From assembly GCA_039198065.1 (NCBI GenBank), contig JBCCTU010000005.1:186001-250000 (forward strand): a DNA stretch of 64,000 nt, in the 5' to 3' direction. The DNA is from CALHVX01 sp039198065 (GTDB lineage: Bacteria > Pseudomonadota > Gammaproteobacteria > Pseudomonadales > Azotimanducaceae). The position numbers were made by a program, and so were the translations under genes. Every line of letters starts with the position of its first letter. The first letter of the stretch is position 1. Below the pieces are notes generated by a model. It had not been told where the DNA came from. It did not search any database and saw only the letters and a program-made list of their open reading frames with translations. Shown here piece by piece: positions 51,038-61,037 of the stretch.

Positions 51038-52048
51038 GTGCCGCTGCGGCCGGCCGATCTCGACCGCCACCTGGCGGGGACTCTTGCCCCGGCCTATCTG
51101 ATAAGCGGTGACGAAACCCTGCTGCTCGAGGAGAGCTGCGATGCGGTGCTGACGGCGGCGCGGAGTCAGGGGTTCGATGAGCGCGAAGTGCTCCATGCCG
51201 ATGGCGGGTTTCGTTGGGGCGAGCTCATCGATGCGTCCGCGTCCATGTCCCTGTTTGCCAGTCGTCGGGTACTCGACCTGCGCTTACCGACAAACAAGGT
51301 CGATCGAGAAGCCTCGGACATACTCCGCGAGTACCTGGCTTCCGCACCGGAAGACGTCCTGCTGCTGGTGCGGATGCCGAAGCTCGACGGCCGGCAAAAA
51401 AACTCGGCGTGGTTTAAAGCCTTCGACCAGACTGGAATCGTGCTTCAGGTCTGGCCGCTGGGTCGCGCCGAATTGCCGCGTTGGCTGCGCCAGCGGGCGC
51501 GACGGCTTGGGATCGACCTGGCCTCGGACGCCCTCGGGCATCTGGCCGACGTCACAGAGGGCAACCTGCTCGCGGCCCGCCAGGAACTCGATAAACTGGT
51601 GCTGCTGGACCTCCCACAGCCCGTTGAACTGGATGCCCTGTTGGCAGCGACGGCCGATTCAGCAAGCTACGGCGCCTTTGATTTGATCGACACCGCCCTA
51701 CTTGGTGACGGTGCCCGGGTGCGGCGCATGCTGCAGGCGTTAATCGCTGAGGGCACGACGCTGTTTGCGCTGCAGGGAGCACTGCGCTCCCAGTTTGGCC
51801 GCTTGATTGGCGGCGGCGCGACCTATGGCCCGCGGGAGAAGCAGCAGGCGGTAGCTGCGTTTCGCAAGCGGCTCGACCGTGAGCCACGGCTTCTTGACGA
51901 ACTGCGCTCCGACATGGCGCTGATTGATGCGCAGGCTAAGGGCGCATTTCCCGGGGATGCCTGGGTATCCTTCGAGCGGCTGCTGCTACGCCTGGCGGGT
52001 TACGACTTCCCTTCCCTCGAAGTCGAAGCCGCCTGGCTGCGCGGCTAG
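51038..52048 (+). CDS. holA: DNA polymerase III subunit delta
   Basis: 336 residues. HolA is the clamp-loader subunit that opens the beta sliding clamp. The N-terminus LDRHLAGTLAPAYLISGDETLLLEES is typical, followed by the helical middle and C-terminal collar region. It starts at a GTG, three bases after lptE. Its stop directly abuts the convergent RND adaptor stop. The nadD, rsfS and rlmH genes that often follow are absent here. Confidence 0.93.
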   Translation: MPLRPADLDRHLAGTLAPAYLISGDETLLLEESCDAVLTAARSQGFDEREVLHADGGFRWGELIDASASMSLFASRRVLDLRLPTNKVDREASDILREYLASAPEDVLLLVRMPKLDGRQKNSAWFKAFDQTGIVLQVWPLGRAELPRWLRQRARRLGIDLASDALGHLADVTEGNLLAARQELDKLVLLDLPQPVELDALLAATADSASYGAFDLIDTALLGDGARVRRMLQALIAEGTTLFALQGALRSQFGRLIGGGATYGPREKQQAVAAFRKRLDREPRLLDELRSDMALIDAQAKGAFPGDAWVSFERLLLRLAGYDFPSLEVEAAWLRG

Positions 52049-53593
52049 TTAAATCATCCCATAGGCTGAGCGGGACGTCGGTACCGACGCCTTTGTCTGC
52101 TTTTTCGGCGCCTGGGTCGGTGTCTGGGTCGGCGCCATGGTTCTTCTATTGTCGCGGTGCTGCATCGCCGTTGCAGGCACGACGCTTTGTGTCGCTGGAA
52201 CCGGTAGCCTTGCCGGCACAATCGTCTGGCCGGTGACGATCGGTGAATCCATTTCCGGTTGCTGAACCAGTACACGGCTCGACTCGCCCGCACTCAAGTC
52301 GCGCACCGGCAGGCCGGGCAGAGGCCGCGGCAGCCGGGTAGTGACCACCCGGGCACCATCCTCAAGGGATGCGCTGCGCACCAGCAGCAATCGTTCGCCG
52401 GTTGCGGGATGGATCTGCTCGCCGAGCCGTTCGATGGGTACGACGGCAAGCACGTTCTCTTCGACAACATAGATCCGCTCCCCGTCATAGATGGCACTCT
52501 CCGGAACCGCGACCGCGTTGCTGACCGGTGGCAGGCTCACGATCAGCTGCTGCGTTGAAGCAAGCGCGGGTAGGGCAGTGCTGTCGGCTGCGTCGAAGCG
52601 GAAGATCGCGTTGACCTGGCTTTGGCCGGGACGCACGCGGCTTGCAAGACGGTCGAAGGTGAACCGGTAACCGAGGTCGCTGGTGGCTTTGATCGGCAGG
52701 ATCGACTCTCCTGCGCGCTGCTGTTGCGCAGCCCGCTGGTAGGCCGGCATGGCACTGGGTGCAACGGGCAGGCGCACTTCGTAGCTGGTGACGTCGGCGA
52801 GGGTCAGCAGAGCCTGGCCCGGTGGCACCTGGGCTCCCGGGGCAACATCGACGGACAACACGACCGCATCAAAGGGTGCGGTCAAGGCCAGCTTGTCGAG
52901 CCGCAGCTGGGCCTGACTCGCTGCCGCCTGGGCGACCGCTAGGTCGGCCTCGGCAGCCCGTACCCGCAACGGCGCCTGAGTCAGTTTCTGCTCATGGGAT
53001 TGAACGTCGATGCGCACGTCGGCGGTTTGAGCGCGAACGTCGTCGAGCAAGCCCTGGCTGATCAGCCGGCGCTCCCGCAGTTGTTCGTGTCGCTCAAGCT
53101 TGGCGTTGGCGGCCGCCAGCCGCGCCGCCTGATCGGTACGCTGGCTGCGCAGAAAGACGAGCTCTGCACGGGCCGCTTCCAGGTCTGCGGAGCGCCGTTG
53201 CACCTCAGCTTGGCGCTTTGCGGATTCATATTGCTGTTCCACAGGATCGACGGTCAGCACGCGCGTACCCGCGGCTACACGGTCACCCTCGCGTACCAGG
53301 ATTGCCTCGATCTTGCCCTGCACTTCGCTGGCGAGGGTGGCCTCCGCGCGCGCGGTCACGGCGCCAAAGACCAGCTGTCGTTGCTGCTCGATCCCGGGCG
53401 TTACACGCAGGGTTGTGACGGGCCATACGGGCTGCTCCACCGTTTCCGGCTCAGCGACGGGGCCGGTTGCGAACAGCAGGACGCTGATGGCGAGACCACC
53501 GGCAAGACACGCGCCAGCGAGGACCAGACCACGGCGCCGCGACGGCATCGCGTTTGCGGCGCTGTCATCGATTGCGTTCGTGGAATCAACCAT
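52049..53593 (-). CDS. RND efflux periplasmic adaptor subunit
   Basis: About 514 residues from the ATG at 53593; the ATG at 53617 would add 8. A membrane anchor (LVLAGACLAGGLAISVLLF) is followed by the barrel-sandwich and long alpha-hairpin layout of membrane fusion proteins (EGDRVAAGTRVLTVDPVEQQYESAKRQAEV). A C-terminal proline, threonine and glutamine-rich tail of about 30 residues is unusual. It connects the RND pump to an outer-membrane channel. The permease gene, upstream on this strand, overlaps it by 8 bases. Confidence 0.9.
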   Translation of the reverse strand: MVDSTNAIDDSAANAMPSRRRGLVLAGACLAGGLAISVLLFATGPVAEPETVEQPVWPVTTLRVTPGIEQQRQLVFGAVTARAEATLASEVQGKIEAILVREGDRVAAGTRVLTVDPVEQQYESAKRQAEVQRRSADLEAARAELVFLRSQRTDQAARLAAANAKLERHEQLRERRLISQGLLDDVRAQTADVRIDVQSHEQKLTQAPLRVRAAEADLAVAQAAASQAQLRLDKLALTAPFDAVVLSVDVAPGAQVPPGQALLTLADVTSYEVRLPVAPSAMPAYQRAAQQQRAGESILPIKATSDLGYRFTFDRLASRVRPGQSQVNAIFRFDAADSTALPALASTQQLIVSLPPVSNAVAVPESAIYDGERIYVVEENVLAVVPIERLGEQIHPATGERLLLVRSASLEDGARVVTTRLPRPLPGLPVRDLSAGESSRVLVQQPEMDSPIVTGQTIVPARLPVPATQSVVPATAMQHRDNRRTMAPTQTPTQAPKKQTKASVPTSRSAYGMI

Positions 53594-56500
53594 AGTTTGG
53601 GCTCCTGGGTTGGACATTTGTTGAGCGCAGGCGCTTGCGCAGCGCCTGGGTGTAGGCCTTGAACTGCTCAAGGAGCAGCAACATGGCGGGGATGACGATG
53701 AGCACCAGTAGCGTTGCGAAGGCGAGGCCGAAGCACAGGGTGATCGCGATGGGCGTCACGAAAATCGCGAGGCTCGATTGCTCAAGGAGCAGCGGTGCCA
53801 GTCCGGCGATCGTTGTAAGAGACGTGAGTAACACGGCCCGGAAGCGTGCCTTTACGGCCTTCATGAGGGCCGGCTTAAGCGCCATCCCCGCATCGAGTTC
53901 CCGCCGCAGAAAGCTGATGAGCACAATGGAGTCGTTAACGACGATTCCGGTGAGCGAGAAGAACGCCAGCAGTGCCATGGCGCCGACGTCCCAGTCCATG
54001 ACCCAGTGGCCGACGACCGCACCGGTGAAGCCGAACGGGATCGCCAGCATTATGGCGAGTGGCCACAGGTAGGAGGCGAAAGCCCAGGCCAGGATCAGAT
54101 AGATCAGCAGCAGCGTCAGCAGACCGCCGATGGCCATGGTGTCGAGCAGGATTTCGTCTTCGAGCGACTTGCCACCGAGACCGTAGCTCAAGTCGTAGCG
54201 CTTGAGCAGCTCCGGCAGCACGTCGTCCCGGACCCGGTTGAGCACCTGGAGCGCGTTCGCGCTTTCGGCGTCCACGTCCGCACTGATGCGCACGGCCAGT
54301 TGGCCGTCGGAGTGGCGTATCAGATCCGTGCCCGTGCGTCGGCTCAGGGTCGCAACGGTGTGGAGCGGCATGGTCGCGCCGTTGACGGCAATCGGAAACT
54401 GCTCAAGCCGTGCCAGCGAGCGCCGTTCGTCCTCGGGCAGCAGTAACCGAACCTCGAGCTCGCTGCCGTGCTCGTTGAATAGCTGGACCCGGCTACCGCT
54501 GTACGCCGCCCGCAGCTGCCGTGCGAGGGCCGAACTGCTGAGCCCGAGCCGCTGCCCGGCCGGTGTCAGCTCGAATACGATCTGCTCTCGAGCCGGTGGC
54601 AGGTCGTCGATGACGTTGCTGATCCCGGGGAAGCCGGCCAGTTCGCGCTTCAGCTCTTCGGCCCCGGCGCGCAGCGCATCGAAGCGGTTGCCGCGAAGCA
54701 CCAGCGTGATGTCGGGCTGGCCACCAGAGGCACCGCCTTCAACGGCGATTTTCAGTCGCTCAACAAACGGCGGCGGGTCTATGCGTGCTTGCCACTCGCG
54801 GACGAAGGTCTCCGGCGCAATTGTGCGGGCCTCGGCGAACGCATAGTCTGCGCGCAACGATGCCAGGTGTTCCCCGATTTCGCCGTCATCGTCGCCGTCG
54901 TCGAACTCAGCGAGATGCCAGCGCGTCGAGTACCCCTGCAGGTTGCTGGTCCCAAAGCCTTTGTCGGTTTCGACGAGCGCGTTTTCTAGGTTCTGGACAA
55001 AGGCGCGGCGCTCCTCGGGGCGCGCGCTGCTGCTAAAGGCGACGTCGGCGCGCAGCGCTTCGAAGTCCATACCGGCGACCAGGCTAAAGCCTACATGGTT
55101 AGAGGCCAGCAGCGACAGGGCGACAAGCAGCGCAGCGAGGGCAGCGGTCAGCGTCACGCCGGGTCGCTCGAGCGCCCAGGCGACAACGGGCAGTACCCGA
55201 TCATCTCGAAAGCGTTCGAAGCCGGCGTTGAAACGTTGCCGCCAGGGTGCGACCGCGGTGGAAGACTGGCGCCCCCCGGGCCCCTTCGACAGTCCCTGAT
55301 TCAGGGGGCTGAGGCTGTGTCGAAGGTGCCCGGGAAGCACCAGAAAACATTCCACCAACGAGGCCAGGATCACGCACAGCAGTAGGGTTGGCAGGGCCAG
55401 AATGATGTCGCCCATGACCCCGCCCATAAGAATCAGAGGCAGAAAGGCGGCGAGGGTGGTGAGCGACGACGTCACGACCGGTGTAAACATGCGCTTTGCA
55501 CCGGTTATGGCCGCCTGTTCCGGATCCATACCGGCTTCGGTCAGAGCGACAATGTCTTCGCCGACGACGATGGCATCGTCGACCACGATGCCGAGCGCCA
55601 TGATCAGGCCGATGATGGCCAGGATGCTTATGCCGAAGCCAAAGCCGAGGTGAAACAACGCCAGGGCGAGCATGAAGCTGACCGGGATGCCAACCATGAC
55701 CCACCAGCCGGCGCGCAGGTTGAGAAACAGGTACAGCACGCCGATCACCAGCACCAGCCCGGACAGGCCGTTGCTGAGAATCATGTCGAGCTGGGCACCG
55801 AGCAAGTCCCAGACGTTTTCCGTAACGGTGATGGTCACGCCGGTAGGAAGGGTCGGCCGCGTTTCTGCGAGCCAGCGTTCGAGCATCTTCTGGCTTTGGT
55901 ACGCATCGCTCGAGGTGCTGCGGAGCAGGCTCATCTCCACCGCGTCGTTCCCGCCGCGGCTGATCAGCGGTTCACCCGGGCGTGAGCGGCGGACGACGTC
56001 GGCAATGTCGCCAAGGCGCAGGAGCTGGTCGTCAATCGTGAGGCTTAGGGCTTCGTACTCGAGGGGATCGCGTCGCTCCGCCAGGCCGCGCAGCTGGGTT
56101 GCCCCGTTACCGGTGCCGAGGGCGCCCCCGGGGGTGTTGCGGGTCCGATCCGCAACGACACTGGCGAGTTCACTGAGCGTCATGCGCAGCTCGGTGAGAC
56201 GCTGCGTACAAACCAGCAGCGCGATTTCCTCGGCGGGCAAGCCATGGATGTAGATTGCTTCTACCCCGGCGTCGAGCAGGCTTTGCTCGAAATCGCGGAC
56301 TACGGGAACTAATTCATTGAGGCTGCCCGGTGCGCTGACGATGAGGCGCGCGATGGGTTCGTAATCGCGGGCCCGACGGATGATCGGAGTCTCGATTCCG
56401 GCCGGTAAGTTACGAATGCTGCTGACTCGCTGCTTTACCTCGTCGAGGGCCTGCTGGACGTCGGCGTCGTGATCGAGCTGCACGACCAGACGGGCGTAGC

Positions 56501-56774
56501 CGTTTACGGAGCGGGAGGTGAGCTCTCGAAGGTCATTGAGATTGCGGAGCTGCTGCTCGATGGGTGTGGTGATGAGCGCTTCGACGTCTTCAGCGCCGGC
56601 GCCCTCCCAGGTGACCTCGATCACAACGTAGGGCAGATGGGCCGGCGGATCTAGCTGGGTCGGCATCACCCGCAGCGCCCAGATACCGGCCATGATCATG
56701 GCAATCATGGTCAGGTTGGCCGCGACCGGGTGGCGGGCGAAGGCTGCGATCACGTTGGGCTCCCAGGAGTGCAA
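53586..56774 (-). CDS. RND efflux transporter permease
   Basis: 1062 residues, the full-length RND size. It has twelve helices with two large periplasmic loops and the proton-relay aspartates in IMALGIVVDDAIVVGEDI (helix 4). The N-terminus RHPVAANLTMIAMIMAGIWALRVMPTQLDP matches the AcrB/MexB-like superfamily, here of the MMPL-like or hydrophobic-export subtype. It overlaps the adaptor gene by 8 bases. No outer-membrane channel gene is nearby. Its start lies 210 bases from a histidine phosphatase. Confidence 0.94.
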   Translation of the reverse strand: MHSWEPNVIAAFARHPVAANLTMIAMIMAGIWALRVMPTQLDPPAHLPYVVIEVTWEGAGAEDVEALITTPIEQQLRNLNDLRELTSRSVNGYARLVVQLDHDADVQQALDEVKQRVSSIRNLPAGIETPIIRRARDYEPIARLIVSAPGSLNELVPVVRDFEQSLLDAGVEAIYIHGLPAEEIALLVCTQRLTELRMTLSELASVVADRTRNTPGGALGTGNGATQLRGLAERRDPLEYEALSLTIDDQLLRLGDIADVVRRSRPGEPLISRGGNDAVEMSLLRSTSSDAYQSQKMLERWLAETRPTLPTGVTITVTENVWDLLGAQLDMILSNGLSGLVLVIGVLYLFLNLRAGWWVMVGIPVSFMLALALFHLGFGFGISILAIIGLIMALGIVVDDAIVVGEDIVALTEAGMDPEQAAITGAKRMFTPVVTSSLTTLAAFLPLILMGGVMGDIILALPTLLLCVILASLVECFLVLPGHLRHSLSPLNQGLSKGPGGRQSSTAVAPWRQRFNAGFERFRDDRVLPVVAWALERPGVTLTAALAALLVALSLLASNHVGFSLVAGMDFEALRADVAFSSSARPEERRAFVQNLENALVETDKGFGTSNLQGYSTRWHLAEFDDGDDDGEIGEHLASLRADYAFAEARTIAPETFVREWQARIDPPPFVERLKIAVEGGASGGQPDITLVLRGNRFDALRAGAEELKRELAGFPGISNVIDDLPPAREQIVFELTPAGQRLGLSSSALARQLRAAYSGSRVQLFNEHGSELEVRLLLPEDERRSLARLEQFPIAVNGATMPLHTVATLSRRTGTDLIRHSDGQLAVRISADVDAESANALQVLNRVRDDVLPELLKRYDLSYGLGGKSLEDEILLDTMAIGGLLTLLLIYLILAWAFASYLWPLAIMLAIPFGFTGAVVGHWVMDWDVGAMALLAFFSLTGIVVNDSIVLISFLRRELDAGMALKPALMKAVKARFRAVLLTSLTTIAGLAPLLLEQSSLAIFVTPIAITLCFGLAFATLLVLIVIPAMLLLLEQFKAYTQALRKRLRSTNVQPRSPNYG

Positions 56775-56984
56775 TTGCCAGTGGGATTACAGGCTTCGTG
56801 CCAACGTATGAACGGCGACTGAGTAGAAGCCATAGCGCTCGCGTTCGTTAGTTAAATCAGTGGTTTAGTGTGGTTAGTGGAAGCGCTTCGATGGACCGTG
56901 CGGCGCGGTCGGCCAGGGTTGGGTGTCCGCGACCGGTGGCGAAGCTCACCAAGCCTTGTGGATTTTCGCCATGCGCCCGTGGTG

Positions 56985-57542
56985 TCAGTTGACCCGGGTC
57001 TCGGCCTCGGCGCCGAGTCGACCAAGTCGCAGCTGGCCCGCGTCGACGATCAGCTCCGTCACCGATACATGGCTGGGCCGGAACACGACCATACGATCGT
57101 CGCCCGTTGCCGCACCGACGGCCAGGTTGATGGCGACAAAGTGACTGAACAGCACCTGATCCTGGGTCTGGGAGGCCAGGAACTCGATCAGCTGTTCGCG
57201 AAAGATGCGCTGAGCTTCTGGCAGCGCCGTCCAGGGTCCAGCCATGGCGTCGCGCAGCCACGCGGCCCGTGCCTTGAGGTCCGGATCCGGTGACGGGATC
57301 TCACTGATCGCGTCGCTCACGAGAACATCCTGCTGCCAACGCGCCGCCAGCGGCGCGGCGGTCTCCCGAGCGCGGCGGATCGGCGAGCTCAGCACCGGGA
57401 TCGGTGCCAGCCGCTCAGCCAGGTGCTCAGCGTTTTCCTGAGCCTGTTGATGCCCCAGCTCGTCCAGGGCTGGATCGCGATGGCTGTCGAATCCGGCGGC
57501 CGCCTGGCCGTGACGAACGAGGAAAAGCGTACAGCTGGTCAT
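56985..57542 (-). CDS. histidine phosphatase family protein
   Basis: 185 residues. The phosphohistidine motif LFLVRHGQ has catalytic His11, SSPIRRARETAAPL is the usual second segment, and LFSHFVAINLAVG carries the second catalytic His. It is a small phosphoglycerate-mutase-like phosphatase with unknown substrate. The ATG at 57542 starts exactly at the domain. It is divergent from cobS. Confidence 0.9.
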   Translation of the reverse strand: MTSCTLFLVRHGQAAAGFDSHRDPALDELGHQQAQENAEHLAERLAPIPVLSSPIRRARETAAPLAARWQQDVLVSDAISEIPSPDPDLKARAAWLRDAMAGPWTALPEAQRIFREQLIEFLASQTQDQVLFSHFVAINLAVGAATGDDRMVVFRPSHVSVTELIVDAGQLRLGRLGAEAETRVN

Positions 57543-57625
57543 ACCGGGGGTGCTCCGCTCGGCCGTTGCCTTCGATTCCAACGCGCCGCGCCCGTACAAT
57601 ACGGGATTGGGAACGGTTCGAGGTG

Positions 57626-58630
57626 ATGATGGAGCTTGGAGCGGGTTTGGCGATCGAAGCGGCGCCGGATACTACGGTCAGTGTGCGCGATGCCTTTGGC
57701 ATCGATCAGGACCTTTCGGTCCCCGCGTTTGCCACGGCCAGTGACTATGTGCCGGCGGTCGATCCGGACTATCGATTCGATCGGGCGACGACGCTCGCGA
57801 TCCTGGCCGGGTTTGCTCATAACCGTCGGGTCATGGTCCAGGGCTATCACGGGACGGGAAAGTCGACCCACATCGAGCAAGTGGCCGCACGCCTTAACTG
57901 GCCCTGCATACGGATCAACCTCGACAGCCACATCAGCCGCATCGATCTGGTGGGTAAAGACGCGATCGTGCTGAAGGACGGTAAGCAGATCACGGAGTTC
58001 AAAGAAGGGCTTTTGCCCTGGGCACTACAGCGTCCGGTGGCGCTGGTGTTTGACGAGTACGATGCCGGCCGCCCGGACGTGATGTTCGTTATTCAGCGGG
58101 TGCTCGAGGTCGAAGGCAAGTTGACGCTGCTGGATCAGAACAAGGTGTTAGCGCCGCACCCGCACTTCCGGCTCTTTGCGACGACCAACACCATCGGTCT
58201 CGGGGACAGCACGGGTTTGTACCACGGCACGCAGCAGATCAACCAGGGGCAGATGGACCGCTGGAGCATCGTCACCACACTCAACTATCTGCCCCACGAC
58301 GAAGAGACGGACATCGTGCTCGGCAAGACGCCGTTCTTCGACGCCACGCCGGAAGGACAGCGTGTTATCGCCAACATGGTGAGCGTCGCGGAGCTGACGC
58401 GGCGCGGTTTCATCAACGGCGACGTATCCGTCGTGATGTCACCGCGCACGGTGCTGACCTGGGCGCAGAACGCCGAGATCTTTGGCGACGTGGGTTTTGC
58501 GTTCCGGCTGACCTTCCTCAATAAGTGCGACGAACTTGAGCGGCCCATCGTCGCCGAGTACTACCAGCGCTGTATGGGGGACGATCTCGGCGACGCAACC
58601 GCGGGCATCGCCCTGAAATCTGCCGGCTGA
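57626..58630 (+). CDS. cobS: CobS-like AAA+ ATPase (cobaltochelatase subunit)
   Basis: 334 residues. The Walker A is GYHGTGKST at 73-81 and the Walker B is VALVFDEYDAG. The sequence closely follows CobS, the ATPase that with CobT drives cobalt insertion by CobN. Two adjacent ATGs (57626, 57629) and a GTG (57623) give the start. It is separated from cobT by 16 bases. No cobN or other cobalamin gene is in the window. Confidence 0.9.
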   Translation: MMELGAGLAIEAAPDTTVSVRDAFGIDQDLSVPAFATASDYVPAVDPDYRFDRATTLAILAGFAHNRRVMVQGYHGTGKSTHIEQVAARLNWPCIRINLDSHISRIDLVGKDAIVLKDGKQITEFKEGLLPWALQRPVALVFDEYDAGRPDVMFVIQRVLEVEGKLTLLDQNKVLAPHPHFRLFATTNTIGLGDSTGLYHGTQQINQGQMDRWSIVTTLNYLPHDEETDIVLGKTPFFDATPEGQRVIANMVSVAELTRRGFINGDVSVVMSPRTVLTWAQNAEIFGDVGFAFRLTFLNKCDELERPIVAEYYQRCMGDDLGDATAGIALKSAG

Positions 58631-58646
58631 GGTCTACGGGCAGTCT

Positions 58647-60461
58647 ATGAGTAACGAGCAGGATCATCCGCTCGAGCCGTTTAAGCGCGCAACGCAAGCC
58701 ACTATTCGCGCGCTCGCCGGCGACGACGAAATCGAAGTGACCTTTGGTCAGGGCGCACCGTCGGTCCGTGGCAATCGAATCCGGGTGCCGCTGCCGACCG
58801 TTGGCTGCAGCGAAGACGAGGTCAACGCGACCCGCGGGATTGGCGACGAGTTTGCCCTGCGGTTGCGGTATCACGATCCCGACGCCCACGCCGCAGCGCG
58901 GCCGGTCGGCGGTGCGGCTCAGGAGATGTTTCAGTGGATCGAAGACGCGCGGCTGGCATCGATCGGATCCTTGCGCATGGAGGGCGTTGCCCAGAATCTC
59001 GATAGCCACCTGGAACAGCAGTGCCGCCAGTCGGCTTTTGACACCATTACCTCCGAAGCCGATGCACCGTTATCCGTAGCCGTCGGGCTGCTCGTGCGCA
59101 GCCGGCTGACGGGCCGAGCCCTGCCACCGGCGGCAGAAAACGTCGTCCAGTTCTGGCGCGGGTTTATTGAAGATAACGCGAGCGAAAGCATCGATCAGCT
59201 GCGCGAGCACGTCGGTGATCAAACGCGCTTTGCCGAGGTTTGCCGCGGCCTCATCGCTGACCTGGGTCTCGAGGCCGAGCTCGACGAGCCGCCGCAGGGC
59301 GATTCGGCGGACAACGAACCGGAAAGTGTCGACGAAAACGCCGAGTCCGAATCGGAAGCCAACCCCGAAGACGTCATGCTCGACGACAGCTCCATGACCG
59401 ACGACAGCATGGAAGGCGAGTCGACGCTGGTCGAGATGGATGCCGATGCGGATCTCGAAGAGGCGGGGGCTGAAGCGGATCCAGATGAGCTTCCACCAGA
59501 ACTGCAAGACGATAGTGGCCGCATCCGAGTCGACTTTAACTACGGCGCGTACCTGGAAAACTTCGATGAGATCATCCGCGCCGAAGAACTTGCCGATGCC
59601 GATGAACTGATCCGTCTGCGAGCGCTTCTCGACCAACAGCTGGTGGCGCTCCAGGCGACCACGTCCAAGCTTGCGAACCGGCTGCAGCGGCGACTGATGG
59701 CGAAGCAGAACCGAACCTGGGAGTTTGATCTCGAAGAAGGGCAGCTCGACGCGGCGCGACTGGCGCAGGTGATCGTCGATCCCATGAACCCGCTGGCGTT
59801 CAAGCAGGAAAAGGAGATGAAGTTCCGGGATACGGTCGTGACCCTGCTCATCGACAGTTCCGGGTCCATGCGGGGGCGCTCAATTACTATCGCCGCCATG
59901 TGCGCCGACATTCTTGGCCGCACCCTCGAACGCTGTTCCGTACGCGTCGAGATTCTCGGCTTTACCACCCGGGCCTGGCGTGGCGGGCAATCGCGCGAGC
60001 GCTGGATTGCTGACGGTAAACCTCAGAATCCCGGGCGGTTGAACGATCTGCGGCACATTGTTTACAAAGCGGCCGACGACCCCTGGACGCGAACCAAGCG
60101 CAACCTGGGCCTGATGATGCGCGAGGAGCTGCTGAAGGAGAACATCGACGGTGAGGCGCTGATCTGGGCTCACAACCGAATCGTTGGACGCACGGAGCAG
60201 CGCAAGGTGCTGATGGTGATTTCTGACGGGCTACCGGTTGATAACTCCACGCTGCTCGTCAACGCCTCAAACTACCTCGAGCAGCACTTGAAGTACGCGA
60301 TCGATCAGATCGAAAACCATTCCCCCGTCGAGTTGGTTGCGATCGGCATCGGGCACGACGTCACGCACCACTACAGCCGGGCGGTGACGATTACCGATGC
60401 CGAGCAGCTGGGTGGGGCGATGACGGAACAGCTGGCTGAGCTGTTCGCGCTGCCGAAGTAG
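58647..60461 (+). CDS. cobT: CobT-like von Willebrand A protein (cobaltochelatase subunit)
   Basis: 604 residues. An N-terminal domain (to about 205) is followed by a long acidic Asp/Glu-rich segment (about 210-285) and a C-terminal VWA domain with the MIDAS motif DSSGS at 403-407. CobT is the partner of CobS. With cobN absent nearby, the pair may serve cobalamin synthesis elsewhere or another MoxR-VWA-type metal or activation task. It is followed by a Nudix gene 6 bases later. Confidence 0.9.
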   Translation: MSNEQDHPLEPFKRATQATIRALAGDDEIEVTFGQGAPSVRGNRIRVPLPTVGCSEDEVNATRGIGDEFALRLRYHDPDAHAAARPVGGAAQEMFQWIEDARLASIGSLRMEGVAQNLDSHLEQQCRQSAFDTITSEADAPLSVAVGLLVRSRLTGRALPPAAENVVQFWRGFIEDNASESIDQLREHVGDQTRFAEVCRGLIADLGLEAELDEPPQGDSADNEPESVDENAESESEANPEDVMLDDSSMTDDSMEGESTLVEMDADADLEEAGAEADPDELPPELQDDSGRIRVDFNYGAYLENFDEIIRAEELADADELIRLRALLDQQLVALQATTSKLANRLQRRLMAKQNRTWEFDLEEGQLDAARLAQVIVDPMNPLAFKQEKEMKFRDTVVTLLIDSSGSMRGRSITIAAMCADILGRTLERCSVRVEILGFTTRAWRGGQSRERWIADGKPQNPGRLNDLRHIVYKAADDPWTRTKRNLGLMMREELLKENIDGEALIWAHNRIVGRTEQRKVLMVISDGLPVDNSTLLVNASNYLEQHLKYAIDQIENHSPVELVAIGIGHDVTHHYSRAVTITDAEQLGGAMTEQLAELFALPK

Positions 60462-60467
60462 GCGCCC

Positions 60468-61037
60468 TTGGCTCCGAGTTTGGATCCAGACCGCCGGCGC
60501 CTGCTCGCGCGCCTCGACGCCTACCTCGGGCGTTACCCCGATGAGCAAGCGGCAAGCGATCGCATCCGCGGACTCGTTGAAGCGCACGAGCGCTGCTTTC
60601 ACCGCGACTGTTTTCCCGGCCACATCACCGGCTCGGCCTGGATTGTTAACCGGGCCGCGACCCACGCGTTGCTGACCCACCACCGCAAGCTCGGGCGCTG
60701 GTTGCAGCTTGGTGGCCACTCGGACGGCGAGGGCGATACGCGATCCGTTGCTCAACGGGAAGGTCAGGAGGAGTCTGGACTGCGTCTTGAGCTCCTCGAC
60801 GCGGCGATCTTTGATATCGACGTGCACGACATTCCTGCCCGCGGTAACGAGCCAGCGCACGAGCACCACGACCTGCGCTTTCTGTTTCGCGCCGATACCG
60901 AGTCGTCGTTCGTCGTGAGCGAAGAGAGCCACGACCTTGCTTGGGTTCCTATGGAGCAGCTTGAGGACTATACGGATGAGTGGTCTGTGTTACGTCTCGC
61001 TCACAAGTTCCTGAATCAGCGCAGCAAATTGGTCTGA
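60468..61037 (+). CDS. Nudix hydrolase
   Basis: 189 residues. The Nudix box is present as GGHSDGEGDTRSVAQREGQEESGL (G-x5-E-x7-RE-x2-EE-x-G). The start appears to be a TTG, six bases after the cobT stop, since no ATG is near the family N-terminus. It hydrolyses a nucleoside-diphosphate-linked substrate; no specificity motif is recognised. Confidence 0.85.
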   Translation: MAPSLDPDRRRLLARLDAYLGRYPDEQAASDRIRGLVEAHERCFHRDCFPGHITGSAWIVNRAATHALLTHHRKLGRWLQLGGHSDGEGDTRSVAQREGQEESGLRLELLDAAIFDIDVHDIPARGNEPAHEHHDLRFLFRADTESSFVVSEESHDLAWVPMEQLEDYTDEWSVLRLAHKFLNQRSKLV

